Source: Xylanivirga thermophila (GTDB lineage Bacteria > Bacillota > Clostridia > Caldicoprobacterales > Xylanivirgaceae). From it: a DNA stretch of 64,000 bases. How positions within the stretch are numbered: the first letter of the stretch is position 1; each line of letters begins with the position of its first letter. This document shows positions 17,537 through 25,597 of the stretch, piece after piece. The notes beneath the pieces were generated by a model, which was given only the letters and a program-made list of their open reading frames with translations, did not search any database and was not told the origin of the DNA. Where the stretch lies: positions 30,923 to 94,922 of the forward strand of contig NZ_RXHQ01000009.1 of NCBI RefSeq assembly GCF_004138105.1, in the 5' to 3' direction. Made by a program: the position numbers and the translations under genes.

Positions 17537-18358
17537 TTAATCAGATATTAAAGGATGGATTTCCTTATTATAGATTTCGGTAAGTTCTTTAATAATTCTT
17601 TTCTTCCTATATTGAACGGTCCTTTCCGTTACACCACAAATATAGGCGATTCTTTTTAAGGACCACCTATTGTCAGTAAAATCACCATAAGCAATACCGT
17701 GTTTCATGAGGTGGTTAACTATAATTAGAGTATCAATTTTATCCTTACCCTTTAAATAATCGTCTATCACCCTGCGAATTATCATACGGGTTTCCTTCAT
17801 AATATAGTTATTATCCATGTTATCGTCTCCTATGATAGGTCTATACTTAATATCTGAAAAATCTACAGGTATTGTACGGTTAAAAGATTTTATCGCCCTA
17901 TCTAAATGTGCTTTGTGTTTAATGGCTATTTTTATGTAAGTTCCTAATTGGTCAAGGCCTTTTACCTTACTAACATCAAGTTTGTCTTTGAGAGTGTAAA
18001 ATACATGGTAATAGGTTTCTTCAATAATTTCCTCAATGAAATTTTGTTCCTCAATTGATTTGCAAATATACCTATCAGTATTTTTGAAAAATGGGTAGAT
18101 GCTGCATTCTTTTAGCCCCTTATAGACGGTTAAAAAGGTTTTAATAATACAATCTGGATTTTGCTCCTCTAAATCTGAAAGAAAGTCACTAAAACTTGAA
18201 TATGATTCATATCCATTTTGCCTATAAAATCTATATACATTTTTTAAATGACTATCTGCAAAGTATCTGCTTTCAGAAGTTTGATGTTTACTTGGAGGTA
18301 GCACACGTATCAGTGCACCTTTGGAAAGATTGGTTTTGTTAATGTTTGATTCGTTCAT
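17537..18358 (-). CDS. Sigma-70-like or HTH regulatory protein, 273 aa
   Basis: The C-terminal 60 residues contain a region-4-like helix-turn-helix (RWSLKRIAYICGVTERTVQYRK near 230-255), and the middle (about 100-170) has helices and acidic residues as in sigma region 2 (EEIIEETYYHVFYTLKDK). This suggests a divergent sigma factor or an activator. The exact family is not clear to me. ATG at 18,358 has AAAGGAG upstream. It is encoded between the primase and the recombinase on the same strand, so it may drive this block. Confidence 0.55.
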   Translation of the reverse strand: MNESNINKTNLSKGALIRVLPPSKHQTSESRYFADSHLKNVYRFYRQNGYESYSSFSDFLSDLEEQNPDCIIKTFLTVYKGLKECSIYPFFKNTDRYICKSIEEQNFIEEIIEETYYHVFYTLKDKLDVSKVKGLDQLGTYIKIAIKHKAHLDRAIKSFNRTIPVDFSDIKYRPIIGDDNMDNNYIMKETRMIIRRVIDDYLKGKDKIDTLIIVNHLMKHGIAYGDFTDNRWSLKRIAYICGVTERTVQYRKKRIIKELTEIYNKEIHPLISD

Positions 18359-18576
18359 TAAAATGCATCTCCTTTACATCGAAGTTGATGCATTTTAATA
18401 AGGATTTCTTTTCTTTTCAAATTATTGCCTAACTTTTTTGTTAAAAAATTAAAAATGCTCGAATAAGTACTTTGCTACTTAAGCCCTATTATATAAAGAA
18501 TTATTGCTTTCTGTTTCGAATAAAAATGCGAAAGGGTTATATATGGTTTTAAATTAATATATATCTTCAACGGGCA
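18359..18576. other. Upstream region of the sigma-like gene
   Basis: An AT-rich region of about 220 bp. It holds the ribosome site for the sigma-like gene at about 18,366-18,372 and an inverted ATGCATTTTA pair around the start codon (about 18,359-18,400). No gene is seen. Confidence 0.35.
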
Positions 18577-18611
18577 ACAAAAATAGGCGCAGGGATATTC
18601 CTACACCTATA
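18577..18611 (-). terminator. Terminator of the primase gene
   Basis: On the minus strand, AGGTGTAGG pairs with CCTGCGCCT (two G-T pairs) and is followed by ATTTTTGTT. It overlaps the primase stop region. Confidence 0.65.
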
Positions 18612-20352
18612 ATGTAAATCTTTTACTACTAAATAACAGTTGCTTATCCAGCAGTAGCCCTAATTTAATCATGTCCATAATGTAAATATTAAATGGTTTT
18701 CTGTTTTTTAAAACATCTACTATATAAGTACGGGTGCCCATATCTCCAGTAAAATCACCGAAGTCTTTTGTTCCGCTAGGATATTGAAGAAAAGTGATTT
18801 TATTAAAACCAGCATCAGTAAGTTTATTGTAGGCCTTAATATTTCCTTCAACCCCTGAATAGTCTTGGTCATAACCGAGAATTATTTCTGCACCAGGGAA
18901 GTATTCTTTTAGGAGTTCTATTTGTTCATCCGATAAACTACAGCCCATACTGCTTACCACTGCTGTAGAATTAAGATTATAGGAATAAAGTTTTACCGCA
19001 TCCTTTAATCCTTCTACAATAATAACCCTTGTAGTTTCTTTATGATTTTTCTCGACATATCTATTAAGGAGATAGAGGTGTTCTGATTTATTGAAACCAC
19101 AACTATTGAGCAACTTATTGTTTATTTTTTTCCATATTTGGGCACTGTATTTGTCTTCCAGAGTAGGTTCAGGATATAATCTGGCATCTGAATACCTTTC
19201 ATATAGAGATATTTTAGTGACCGCTCCCCAATAAACTTTAAACAGGCAATCTTCCTTTAGGAATTCTGAACGGCTGTTATCATCATCAATAATACTTCTC
19301 GCCTGAATACCAACAAGTTCTCCAGTAGCAGAATAGACAGGAAAGCATATTCGGTACCGCATTGAATTAGTTTGGTAGTCTTTTGTAATATTTTCCCCAA
19401 GATAGAAGATATCCAATTCTTCCAGCACATCTTTTTTAAAACCTTTTTCCAAAAGATAGTCGTACTTTTTGATGCCGTTTCTCATAAGGATATGATTTTT
19501 AATATTAATATATTTTTTCTCTTTATTTTCTTTTTTAATAATCTCATCTAATTCTTTTTTTAGTTCAGAAACTTCCGTATTCAAATCTGCTGTGGTTTCT
19601 TCGCTAAGAGATGCTTTAATTAGTTTTTCTAATTCCTCTACCCTTGTCCTTATGCTTTTCTTCCTACCGATGTTTTTTACTATGCCTGTTTGGAGTTTTT
19701 CAATTTTAGGTAGGTTGTCCTTATAGTTATTTATTGCAACATCATAAATGGTGTTAATGATATCGGGGTATCTCTGTTTATGAGTAATTTGGATTAAGCC
19801 AATCACGTCAAGATTATTTGAAAAATTAGCCTTGCATTTGTCTTTATAACACCCAACCTGCATGTTATCAGGGTTTACATAGAAACTGTCATGACTACAT
19901 AGGGGGCAGTTAGTTATAATAAATTCAGTTTCATATTCACTGCTACCTCTACTTGCCTGCTTAATTTTATAGCCGTTAGTTATAAAATGGAAGTGGTTTA
20001 AAATAAGCAGCATCCTATTTAAGTTTATTGATTTTTTTATAAATCCAGCCTTAAAAGGTACAATATATAGGTTTAGGGCATAGTTTAGGATGTCTTGAAG
20101 GGTAATATCATTATTTTGTAGTTTTTTTACCTGTATATAAAGTTCCTTCTCCAACAAAAATTCCTGATTATGATAATTTTTAATTAGATTATAATGTTTT
20201 AAGTACTTCATATTTCCATACTTTATGAAGTGGTCTACAGCATAAGGAAGAATAGAGGTTATGGTAAATTTTGTACTAAAATGCTCATTATAAAGTTTTA
20301 GCATGTCTTCATAGACTTCCTTGGTTTTTAAGTTTAATCTAAAGGTAAACAT
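18607..20352 (-). CDS. DnaG-like primase with CHC2 zinc finger and TOPRIM domain, 581 aa
   Basis: I chose the ATG at 20,352 with GAAAGGG upstream; a TTG six codons earlier is possible. After an unrecognised helical N-terminus (about 1-120) a zinc finger appears (CPLCSHDSFYV, then CYKDKC, near 145-170), followed by a coiled segment (210-290) and a TOPRIM domain (VIIVEGLKDAVKLYS near 455, then IILGYDQDYSG near 500). This is the DnaG layout but with an extra N-terminus and without the C-terminal helicase-binding domain. It could prime replication of an excised or plasmid-like element. It supports a nested replicating element inside the Tn7-like cargo; that is inference. Confidence 0.8.
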   Translation of the reverse strand: MFTFRLNLKTKEVYEDMLKLYNEHFSTKFTITSILPYAVDHFIKYGNMKYLKHYNLIKNYHNQEFLLEKELYIQVKKLQNNDITLQDILNYALNLYIVPFKAGFIKKSINLNRMLLILNHFHFITNGYKIKQASRGSSEYETEFIITNCPLCSHDSFYVNPDNMQVGCYKDKCKANFSNNLDVIGLIQITHKQRYPDIINTIYDVAINNYKDNLPKIEKLQTGIVKNIGRKKSIRTRVEELEKLIKASLSEETTADLNTEVSELKKELDEIIKKENKEKKYINIKNHILMRNGIKKYDYLLEKGFKKDVLEELDIFYLGENITKDYQTNSMRYRICFPVYSATGELVGIQARSIIDDDNSRSEFLKEDCLFKVYWGAVTKISLYERYSDARLYPEPTLEDKYSAQIWKKINNKLLNSCGFNKSEHLYLLNRYVEKNHKETTRVIIVEGLKDAVKLYSYNLNSTAVVSSMGCSLSDEQIELLKEYFPGAEIILGYDQDYSGVEGNIKAYNKLTDAGFNKITFLQYPSGTKDFGDFTGDMGTRTYIVDVLKNRKPFNIYIMDMIKLGLLLDKQLLFSSKRFTL

Positions 20353-20868
20353 AGTATCCAACCCTTTCAAATAAATTTTGAAAGGATTTTAACTATAATA
20401 ATGGCAATATGCAAATTATAATCTAAACTTTTTTATTATTTTAAATTTATTTTGTAGGCTTGTAAAATTGAGGTTTATAGCAATTGCCCATCATGAGGAA
20501 AAGAGTTCTTGTTGCCCGTTTCAGATATATAGGGGTTATTATTCTAAAATACGTTATTTAATTAAATATAAATAAATTTTTATTTTATCAAGGTTAGGTG
20601 TATTAAATTTCATGGTATTGTAGTTAAAGATATATTTCCCGATTATGGTTCAAGTATATACGAATTAATCTCTCTATATACTAATAGCCACTTCAAATGA
20701 AAAACACGAAAAGATTTTGAAAACTAAAATATTACATTTTTATTACATTATAAGAAAAAGGCCTAAATTCAGAAGACACCTAAAAACAGGTGTTATACTA
20801 AAAATAGTTAGGTTAAAAAACAGTGGCCGCTGTTTTATATAAAAATATTACAAAAGGAGAGATGAAAT
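20353..20868. other. Divergent intergenic region, 516 bp
   Basis: It separates the minus-strand primase from the plus-strand gene at 20,869. AT content is very high. A short hairpin, AAAACAG with CTGTTTT around a 6-base loop, lies at about 20,817-20,836, 32 bp before the start of the next gene, and may be an attenuator. No ORF or RNA gene is recognised. Confidence 0.4.
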
Positions 20869-21342
20869 ATGGTTAGCAAAGTTTATGAACTTTTTCCAAG
20901 ATTAGTTTATTCAAACTCAAACATTAAAGAATGTGGTGGTTACTTCCAAAATAAAATTGAAAAAGATGAAGCATTAACTCAGGAGGAATTAACCATTTCT
21001 TCATATCTGTTGAGTTATCTACCGACACAAACCAATTTGACAAAGAATGAACTCAAAAACTATTTCACTAAGGAAGAAGCATTAGTGCTAATTTCACTAT
21101 TCACTGGCACATATTTATGTAATTTTTCGTCAGCCAAGGAAAAACTTATTACAGAAGTTAGAGCCGCCATTTACTATGAACATATAGATGAAACTTATAA
21201 GATTGATGGCAAAAAACTTATTAATAAGTTAGAAAATCTTACAGAATTTCAGGCATTTACGGTTCTAAGCATGATTGAGGAATCATTTTTTCTGGGGAAA
21301 ATGTCTGATGAAGAAATGAAAAAAATATTTAATATTGATTAG
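20869..21342 (+). CDS. Hypothetical protein, 157 aa
   Basis: ATG at 20,869 follows AAAGGAGAG. The product is soluble, helical and slightly acidic, with a hydrophobic middle (EEALVLISLFTGTYLCNF near 65-82). No motif or family is recognised. A terminator hairpin follows at 21,375-21,419. A role with the primase block is possible only by position. Confidence 0.6.
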   Translation: MVSKVYELFPRLVYSNSNIKECGGYFQNKIEKDEALTQEELTISSYLLSYLPTQTNLTKNELKNYFTKEEALVLISLFTGTYLCNFSSAKEKLITEVRAAIYYEHIDETYKIDGKKLINKLENLTEFQAFTVLSMIEESFFLGKMSDEEMKKIFNID

Positions 21343-21374
21343 TTTACTGATACATCATTAGATGTTGTAGGAGT

Positions 21375-21419
21375 AAAAAGGCTTTAGTAGATAATCCAAG
21401 GTTACTGAAGCCTTTTTTA
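21375..21419 (+). terminator. Terminator hairpin
   Basis: AAAAAGGCTT pairs with AAGCCTTTTTT around a 23-base internal sequence that itself can pair partly. The T-run follows directly. Confidence 0.65.
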
Positions 21420-21538
21420 GTAATAATAATCGATATGATTTAAGGGGTTGAATTTAGAAAAAATCACTCTAAAAAGTTGATTTTCAAGGTAATGTTTATA
21501 TAATACTTTCAAATAAAAACTGAATGGAGTGATTAATT

Positions 21539-21757
21539 ATGAAAGGTGTAACGATTTTTGGTAATTTTACTGTATTAGAGACTTTTATGTTTAAGGGTGT
21601 CCAAGTTGATAAAGGTTTCGATGAGCGGCTGGATATATTTTATAGAATAAATCTTTGTATAGAAAATAGTGAAGACGATATTAACGATGCATTTATTGAT
21701 TGCTACTACAGAAATATTGCTGATTTGAAGGAGGACTTAGTGAATTATATTGGATAA
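21539..21757 (+). CDS. Small hypothetical protein, 72 aa
   Basis: ATG at 21,539 has GGAGTGATT upstream. The product is acidic, with a beta-rich start (MKGVTIFGNFTVLETFMF) and a helical end. No family is recognised. Confidence 0.5.
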   Translation: MKGVTIFGNFTVLETFMFKGVQVDKGFDERLDIFYRINLCIENSEDDINDAFIDCYYRNIADLKEDLVNYIG

Positions 21758-21780
21758 ATTGAACATAGATGTTAGTGCTG

Positions 21781-21990
21781 ATGAAAGCGATTATACCAGA
21801 TGTGAATGGTGATATTCAGTGGATACCAGTAGATAAAATAGATGCATATTCTAATGAATGCTATTTTATTGTAGAATCTATAAAGGTTCTGAAGTTTAGG
21901 ATGATTGTATCGTTTATGTATATTTTTAGTGTGAGAATCATTAATTTGTTAATTTGGAGGGAGCATAATTATGGTGGCTTGGTTATCTAA
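21781..21990 (+). CDS. Doubtful small ORF, 69 aa
   Basis: ATG at 21,781 opens a frame (MKAIIPDVNGDIQWIPVDKI) whose first half looks like a real protein but whose second half is hydrophobic and overlaps the start of the next gene. There is no clear ribosome site. It may be the start of a gene broken by a frameshift near 21,895. Confidence 0.3.
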   Translation: MKAIIPDVNGDIQWIPVDKIDAYSNECYFIVESIKVLKFRMIVSFMYIFSVRIINLLIWREHNYGGLVI

Positions 21991-22783
21991 AAATATATTT
22001 TGGATAAAAGATATATTTTGGATTGTGTTTACTTTAGTAGCAACAATTGTAAGTATAAAAACATACATAAGAGCAAAAGCAACAATATTACAACCTTTAA
22101 GGACAGAAGTTATTAAAAGGCAAACGGATTTGCTTGTAGAATTGCTATCTTTTCTTTTAGATAAGCAAAAAGATTTTTTTAGAAAGATTGATTACCTTGG
22201 ATTGGTTAATGCGAATGTTTTTTTATCAATGAGAGATTATGGTTATCTGTTAAATGATAATAAAATTTATAATGAAATTGATAAACATATAGTTGGATTT
22301 ATGATTTTAAAGAATGAGGGACAATTGGATAATGTAGAACTTCCGCAAAGTATCAACATTGAAAGAGAAAAAGAAGATAATCTAAAAAATGAACAACATG
22401 AAAGAGGTAAGGGGAAATTATTATTGGCTCGTGAAGGAAAGGTTGATTTAGAATGTCTTTATTTAACGAATCAGTATAAAGATACTATTCAAAAGATAAA
22501 AGAATTCCAATGTAATCCTTTTATGCCTGCAAGTATTCAAAGTGAATTATCTAAATTGCTAAAGGAAATTAGTTATAATTTAACTGTCATACTTCCTCCT
22601 GAAATCGAAAAGTTTATAATACAAGTATCAAAAACACAATGTAGCCCAAACGCTCCTGCTAAAGTTAATTCTACTGCAATTTATAACAATTTTCAAAGGA
22701 GAAGTATACATCATAAAGATACTATTCAAAATATTGTAAAAACTATACGAGAATATTTAATGGTTGATAAAAAGTGGAAATAA
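21971..22783 (+). CDS. Hypothetical protein with N-terminal membrane anchor, 270 aa
   Basis: ATG at 21,971 follows GGAGGGAG. One membrane helix (about 12-32, IFWIVFTLVATIVSIKTYI) is followed by a helical cytoplasmic or external domain of about 235 residues with a charged middle. The family is not recognised. The single anchor plus helical body resembles small membrane-bound proteins of defence and phage modules, but nothing specific supports that. Confidence 0.6.
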   Translation: MVAWLSKNIFWIKDIFWIVFTLVATIVSIKTYIRAKATILQPLRTEVIKRQTDLLVELLSFLLDKQKDFFRKIDYLGLVNANVFLSMRDYGYLLNDNKIYNEIDKHIVGFMILKNEGQLDNVELPQSINIEREKEDNLKNEQHERGKGKLLLAREGKVDLECLYLTNQYKDTIQKIKEFQCNPFMPASIQSELSKLLKEISYNLTVILPPEIEKFIIQVSKTQCSPNAPAKVNSTAIYNNFQRRSIHHKDTIQNIVKTIREYLMVDKKWK

Positions 22784-23039
22784 TAATTAGTATTATATAT
22801 TAATTAAAGGTTATGACACAGTATTCTGGTTTTATGCCCCAAAGCAAATTAAAAAGATTGTATACTAATATGGTAACTATTGCAAAATTGAATTTGTTTC
22901 AGTTATTCAGATTCATTGATAAGAAATATGGAATACGGTCATTTAACCGATTAGAAAACTTGAAAATACCTTGTAGCCCTTCTTATATTATATAGAGTTT
23001 AAGAAATAGGAATTTTATAATATAGGGAGGGCTTATACT

Positions 23040-23480
23040 ATGCATTTAAAACCAGAAGAAATTTATTCTAAGTTTAATGAGGTAAATATTAAGATTAAGA
23101 TTCCCAAGGGATTGTTATTATTATTGCTACGGCAGATAAATAGGCATCTAGAAGTTTTAAGATATGAAGAGGGAGTTATAGATGACTTTGCAATCCATGA
23201 AAATATCGCCAATACAGAAATGATAATGACTAAAGTACTTATTTTAATGGCTGAACCGTACAATAGGAAGGAAATTTTACTTGAACTAAATATAGCAGAA
23301 TTTTTAGTTTTTAGGGAGTGTGTACACTTAAATTTACAATTAATGGGCATATACAATAAGAAATATGAGGACCTTGTATGGCAAATAAAAAGTATATATT
23401 CTATGATTAGTAAAGAGGATATAAAGGAATATAGGGATTACATTAATAACTATCAAGAAAATAGGACTGCTTTGAATTGA
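23040..23480 (+). CDS. Hypothetical protein, 146 aa
   Basis: ATG at 23,040 has GGGAGGG upstream. The product is helical and soluble (IPKGLLLLLLRQINRHLEVL near 20-40). There is no recognised motif. A hairpin terminator follows at 23,494-23,524. Confidence 0.6.
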   Translation: MHLKPEEIYSKFNEVNIKIKIPKGLLLLLLRQINRHLEVLRYEEGVIDDFAIHENIANTEMIMTKVLILMAEPYNRKEILLELNIAEFLVFRECVHLNLQLMGIYNKKYEDLVWQIKSIYSMISKEDIKEYRDYINNYQENRTALN

Positions 23481-23493
23481 TATTGGTTTGGAA

Positions 23494-23524
23494 TGTTGGC
23501 GATTTGTTCGCCAATATTTTTTTA
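23494..23524 (+). terminator. Terminator hairpin
   Basis: TTGGCGA pairs with TCGCCAA around a short loop, followed by a run of seven T. Confidence 0.7.
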
Positions 23525-23643
23525 TAAGTTAGAATTAATACAATTGTAAAATAATCTTAATATTATTCTGCTTTTTTTGCAGTTCTAGAAAAATTTTGTG
23601 TTATGCTAAAAATAAATAAAGGAAAAAGTGAGGTATATACGAA

Positions 23644-24099
23644 ATGGAAAATAATATAGTGAGCCTAGACAATTTTAGATTAAAAAAGATTGAACAAAAG
23701 CATAAATCCACCCGTGGTTTTCATCTTAAAGAAAGAAAAAAGAAATTATATCTTACTGAAAAAGAAGTAGAGATTTTATTAGATTTCCTCGATGAAGATA
23801 TAGGCTATGCAAACGAAGAAGAGGAAATGTTTATAAAACAGAATGAATGGAAGATAGTGGAGAATTGCAGAAAAGATAGACAGGATTGTGAAAGAATTAA
23901 AAAGATAATAAAGGATAATATAGAAACCTACGAAGATTATGTTATGTTAGAACGTGATGACATAAGTTTTCTTGATTTAGAAATACACATACGTAATTCT
24001 AGCACAGATAAGGAAGAAGAAGAAAGAAATTTTAAAAAATATGAAACAATAATGAAAAAATTCGATGAAAAATTAATAGATAAAAGACCCATTATATGA
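23644..24099 (+). CDS. Hypothetical charged protein, 151 aa
   Basis: ATG at 23,644; the ribosome site is weak (GTGAGGT at about 23,629). The product is very rich in Lys, Glu and Asp and almost wholly helical. It begins MENNIVSLDNFRLKKIEQ, as many small Clostridia proteins do. No family is recognised. Confidence 0.5.
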   Translation: MENNIVSLDNFRLKKIEQKHKSTRGFHLKERKKKLYLTEKEVEILLDFLDEDIGYANEEEEMFIKQNEWKIVENCRKDRQDCERIKKIIKDNIETYEDYVMLERDDISFLDLEIHIRNSSTDKEEEERNFKKYETIMKKFDEKLIDKRPII

Positions 24100-24182
24100 A
24101 TTCATAGGGGTAAGGGAGCAAAGAGTTTAGGATTATACCAGAAATTGCATTATGAAAGGCTACACTCTCCATTAAATATGGG

Positions 24183-24220
24183 AAAAGGCATTAGGGGATT
24201 ATGTCCTGCTAATGCCTTTT
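24183..24220. terminator. Bidirectional terminator hairpin
   Basis: AAAAGGCATTAG (24,183-24,194) and CTAATGCCTTTT (24,209-24,220) form a perfect 12 bp stem. It lies between the convergent genes ending at 24,099 and 24,227. Confidence 0.75.
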
Positions 24221-24226
24221 GGCTTA

Positions 24227-24415
24227 TTACTCTTTATTTTTTGTGTATATGGTTTCTATCTTAATAGTAAAGGACAAAAGTATAATAAATGAGATGCCTG
24301 CCAGTAGACCGAGAATAAAACGTATGATAATGTTCTGTACGACAATAGAAAAAGGAATTAAAAATATATTTCCAAGTATAACTAGTTTTACAGTCCTGAA
24401 AACACTAGATTTCAT
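24227..24415 (-). CDS. Small membrane protein, 62 aa
   Basis: On the minus strand with a perfect TAAGGAGG site seven bases before the ATG at 24,415. Two membrane segments (about 10-28 and 31-52) fill most of the protein. No family is recognised. The strong ribosome site is the main reason for calling it a gene. Confidence 0.6.
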   Translation of the reverse strand: MKSSVFRTVKLVILGNIFLIPFSIVVQNIIIRFILGLLAGISFIILLSFTIKIETIYTKNKE

Positions 24416-24490
24416 TGAATACCTCCTTATGCATGTATTACATAGAATTTTACTTGGCCACTATACCTTATTTCAAATTAAATTTTAGCA

Positions 24491-24519
24491 TTTAAAATAA
24501 AGTCGTTCCACGTTATAAT
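24491..24519 (+). promoter_or_regulatory. tnsABCD promoter overlapped by a TnsB-type box
   Basis: TTTAAA at 24,491-24,496 is 17 bp from TATAAT at 24,514-24,519. Between them lies AAATAAAGTCGTTCC (24,495-24,509), the exact inverse of the GGAACGAC-TTTATTT box repeated at the transposon's right end. In Tn7, TnsB bound to end sites represses its own operon; the same logic is inferred here. Confidence 0.75.
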
Positions 24520-24555
24520 AAGAGCAGGAAATAGGTTTATGGGAAATGGACTAAG

Positions 24556-24615
24556 TGCCATTGACACAGGCACCCTTAGTGGTGTTCGACTGATGTCAGT
24601 GGCATTTTCTTTTTT
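24556..24615 (+). promoter_or_regulatory. Leader hairpin with T-run before tnsA (possible attenuator, copy C)
   Basis: TGCCATTGACA (24,556-24,566) pairs with TGTCAGTGGCA (24,594-24,604), enclosing a CACC/GGTG stem-loop, and TTTTCTTTTTT follows. It lies about 35 bp after the tns promoter and 125 bp before tnsA, so transcripts from that promoter must pass a terminator-like structure. The layout matches the two leaders at 4,067 and 7,752. Confidence 0.6.
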
Positions 24616-24739
24616 AAGAAATAGGGAAATTAGGGATAGGGGGACAGAAAAAGGGGATAAGGTTTTAGGTACAAGGTGGATAACCGTTATGATAATCCTT
24701 ACTCCTTAACCCTAATCCCTATTAACGGGGGGTGTTCAA

Positions 24740-25597
24740 GTGGCCAAAAAAAATGCTGGTTGGAATGAAGATAAATTAAATAGATGGATAAAGGAAGGCA
24801 GAGGACAGGGGGAAGGCAGGGATTATAAACCTTGGATTACGGTAACGGATTTTCCTTCACAGGGAAGGTGTGCCCGTGTAAAGGGAATTAAAACGGGTAG
24901 GGTTCATCATTTTCTATCGGATATACAAAGAGAATATTTTTATTTATTGGAATTCGATGAGGCAAATATTATTTTTGATATTAAAGAGTCTTATCCTTTG
25001 CTTGATTTTTATGATGTAGTTCAAGATACACAAGATTTGAATAAGCAATACTTTAAAGACAAAAATACAGGATTGCCATATGTTCTTACTACAACTTTTC
25101 TAATTACGATAAAATCTCTAAATGGAGGTGTAGAATATGTCGCCAGAAGCGTGAAGGCAGCATCGGAATTAGAACGAAAGACAACTCTTGAAAAGTTGGA
25201 AATGGAAAGGCGGTATTGGCAGGCAAAATCTATCGATTGGTCTATTGTTACAGAAAAAGATATAAATTCTGTAAAGGCGAAAAACATAGAATGGGCACTT
25301 TCTTCAATACATGCCATCCCAGATATGGGACTTTCCAAACAAGAGATAATAGAACTTGGTGCTGCACTTCAATTAAGACTTTATTCTAACAAAGATTCAT
25401 CTATAAGAAGTATAGTAACTGGACTTGAGGTTGATTACGCCTTAGATGAAGGTACAGGCTTATTTTTATTTCGCTATTTAGTTGCCATAAAGGCTGTGAG
25501 ACTTAATATGAACATACCTATAGATTTAAGCAGTCCTGCCAGTGTAATAAAATTTGATGAAATTATGGAGGAGGATTTAAAAAGTGTTAGTAGTTAA
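24740..25597 (+). CDS. tnsA: TnsA, Tn7-type transposition endonuclease with altered active site, 285 aa
   Basis: TnsA cuts the 5' ends of the transposon in Tn7, alongside TnsB. This protein aligns with E. coli TnsA from the first residues (IKEGRGQGEGRDYKPW, then KTGRVHHFLSD, then EKLEMERRYWQ). In Tn7 the metal ligands are E63 and D114, with Q130 and K132. Here position 63 is Gln (codon 24,926-24,928) and the D114 equivalent is Thr119 (codon 25,094-25,096, in LTTTFL where Tn7 has STDFL). K132 corresponds to Lys139, and Q130 to Ser137. The C-terminal domain, which contacts TnsC in Tn7, is intact. The start is GTG at 24,740 with GGGGGG upstream. The protein is probably nuclease-dead, but Glu65 could in principle replace E63. 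Confidence 0.9.
   Translation: MAKKNAGWNEDKLNRWIKEGRGQGEGRDYKPWITVTDFPSQGRCARVKGIKTGRVHHFLSDIQREYFYLLEFDEANIIFDIKESYPLLDFYDVVQDTQDLNKQYFKDKNTGLPYVLTTTFLITIKSLNGGVEYVARSVKAASELERKTTLEKLEMERRYWQAKSIDWSIVTEKDINSVKAKNIEWALSSIHAIPDMGLSKQEIIELGAALQLRLYSNKDSSIRSIVTGLEVDYALDEGTGLFLFRYLVAIKAVRLNMNIPIDLSSPASVIKFDEIMEEDLKSVSS

Noticed and set aside
22813..22995. A 60-codon ORF
   Set aside because: The AAAGG before it is only two bases from the ATG, the composition is unlike neighbouring genes and no motif is seen.
24416..24520. The left end of the Tn7-like transposon directly upstream of tnsA, as in Tn7
   Set aside because: Only one TnsB-type box is present, it overlaps a promoter, and no TGT terminus or further boxes lie upstream. 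Purine tracts typical of the element continue well to the left.
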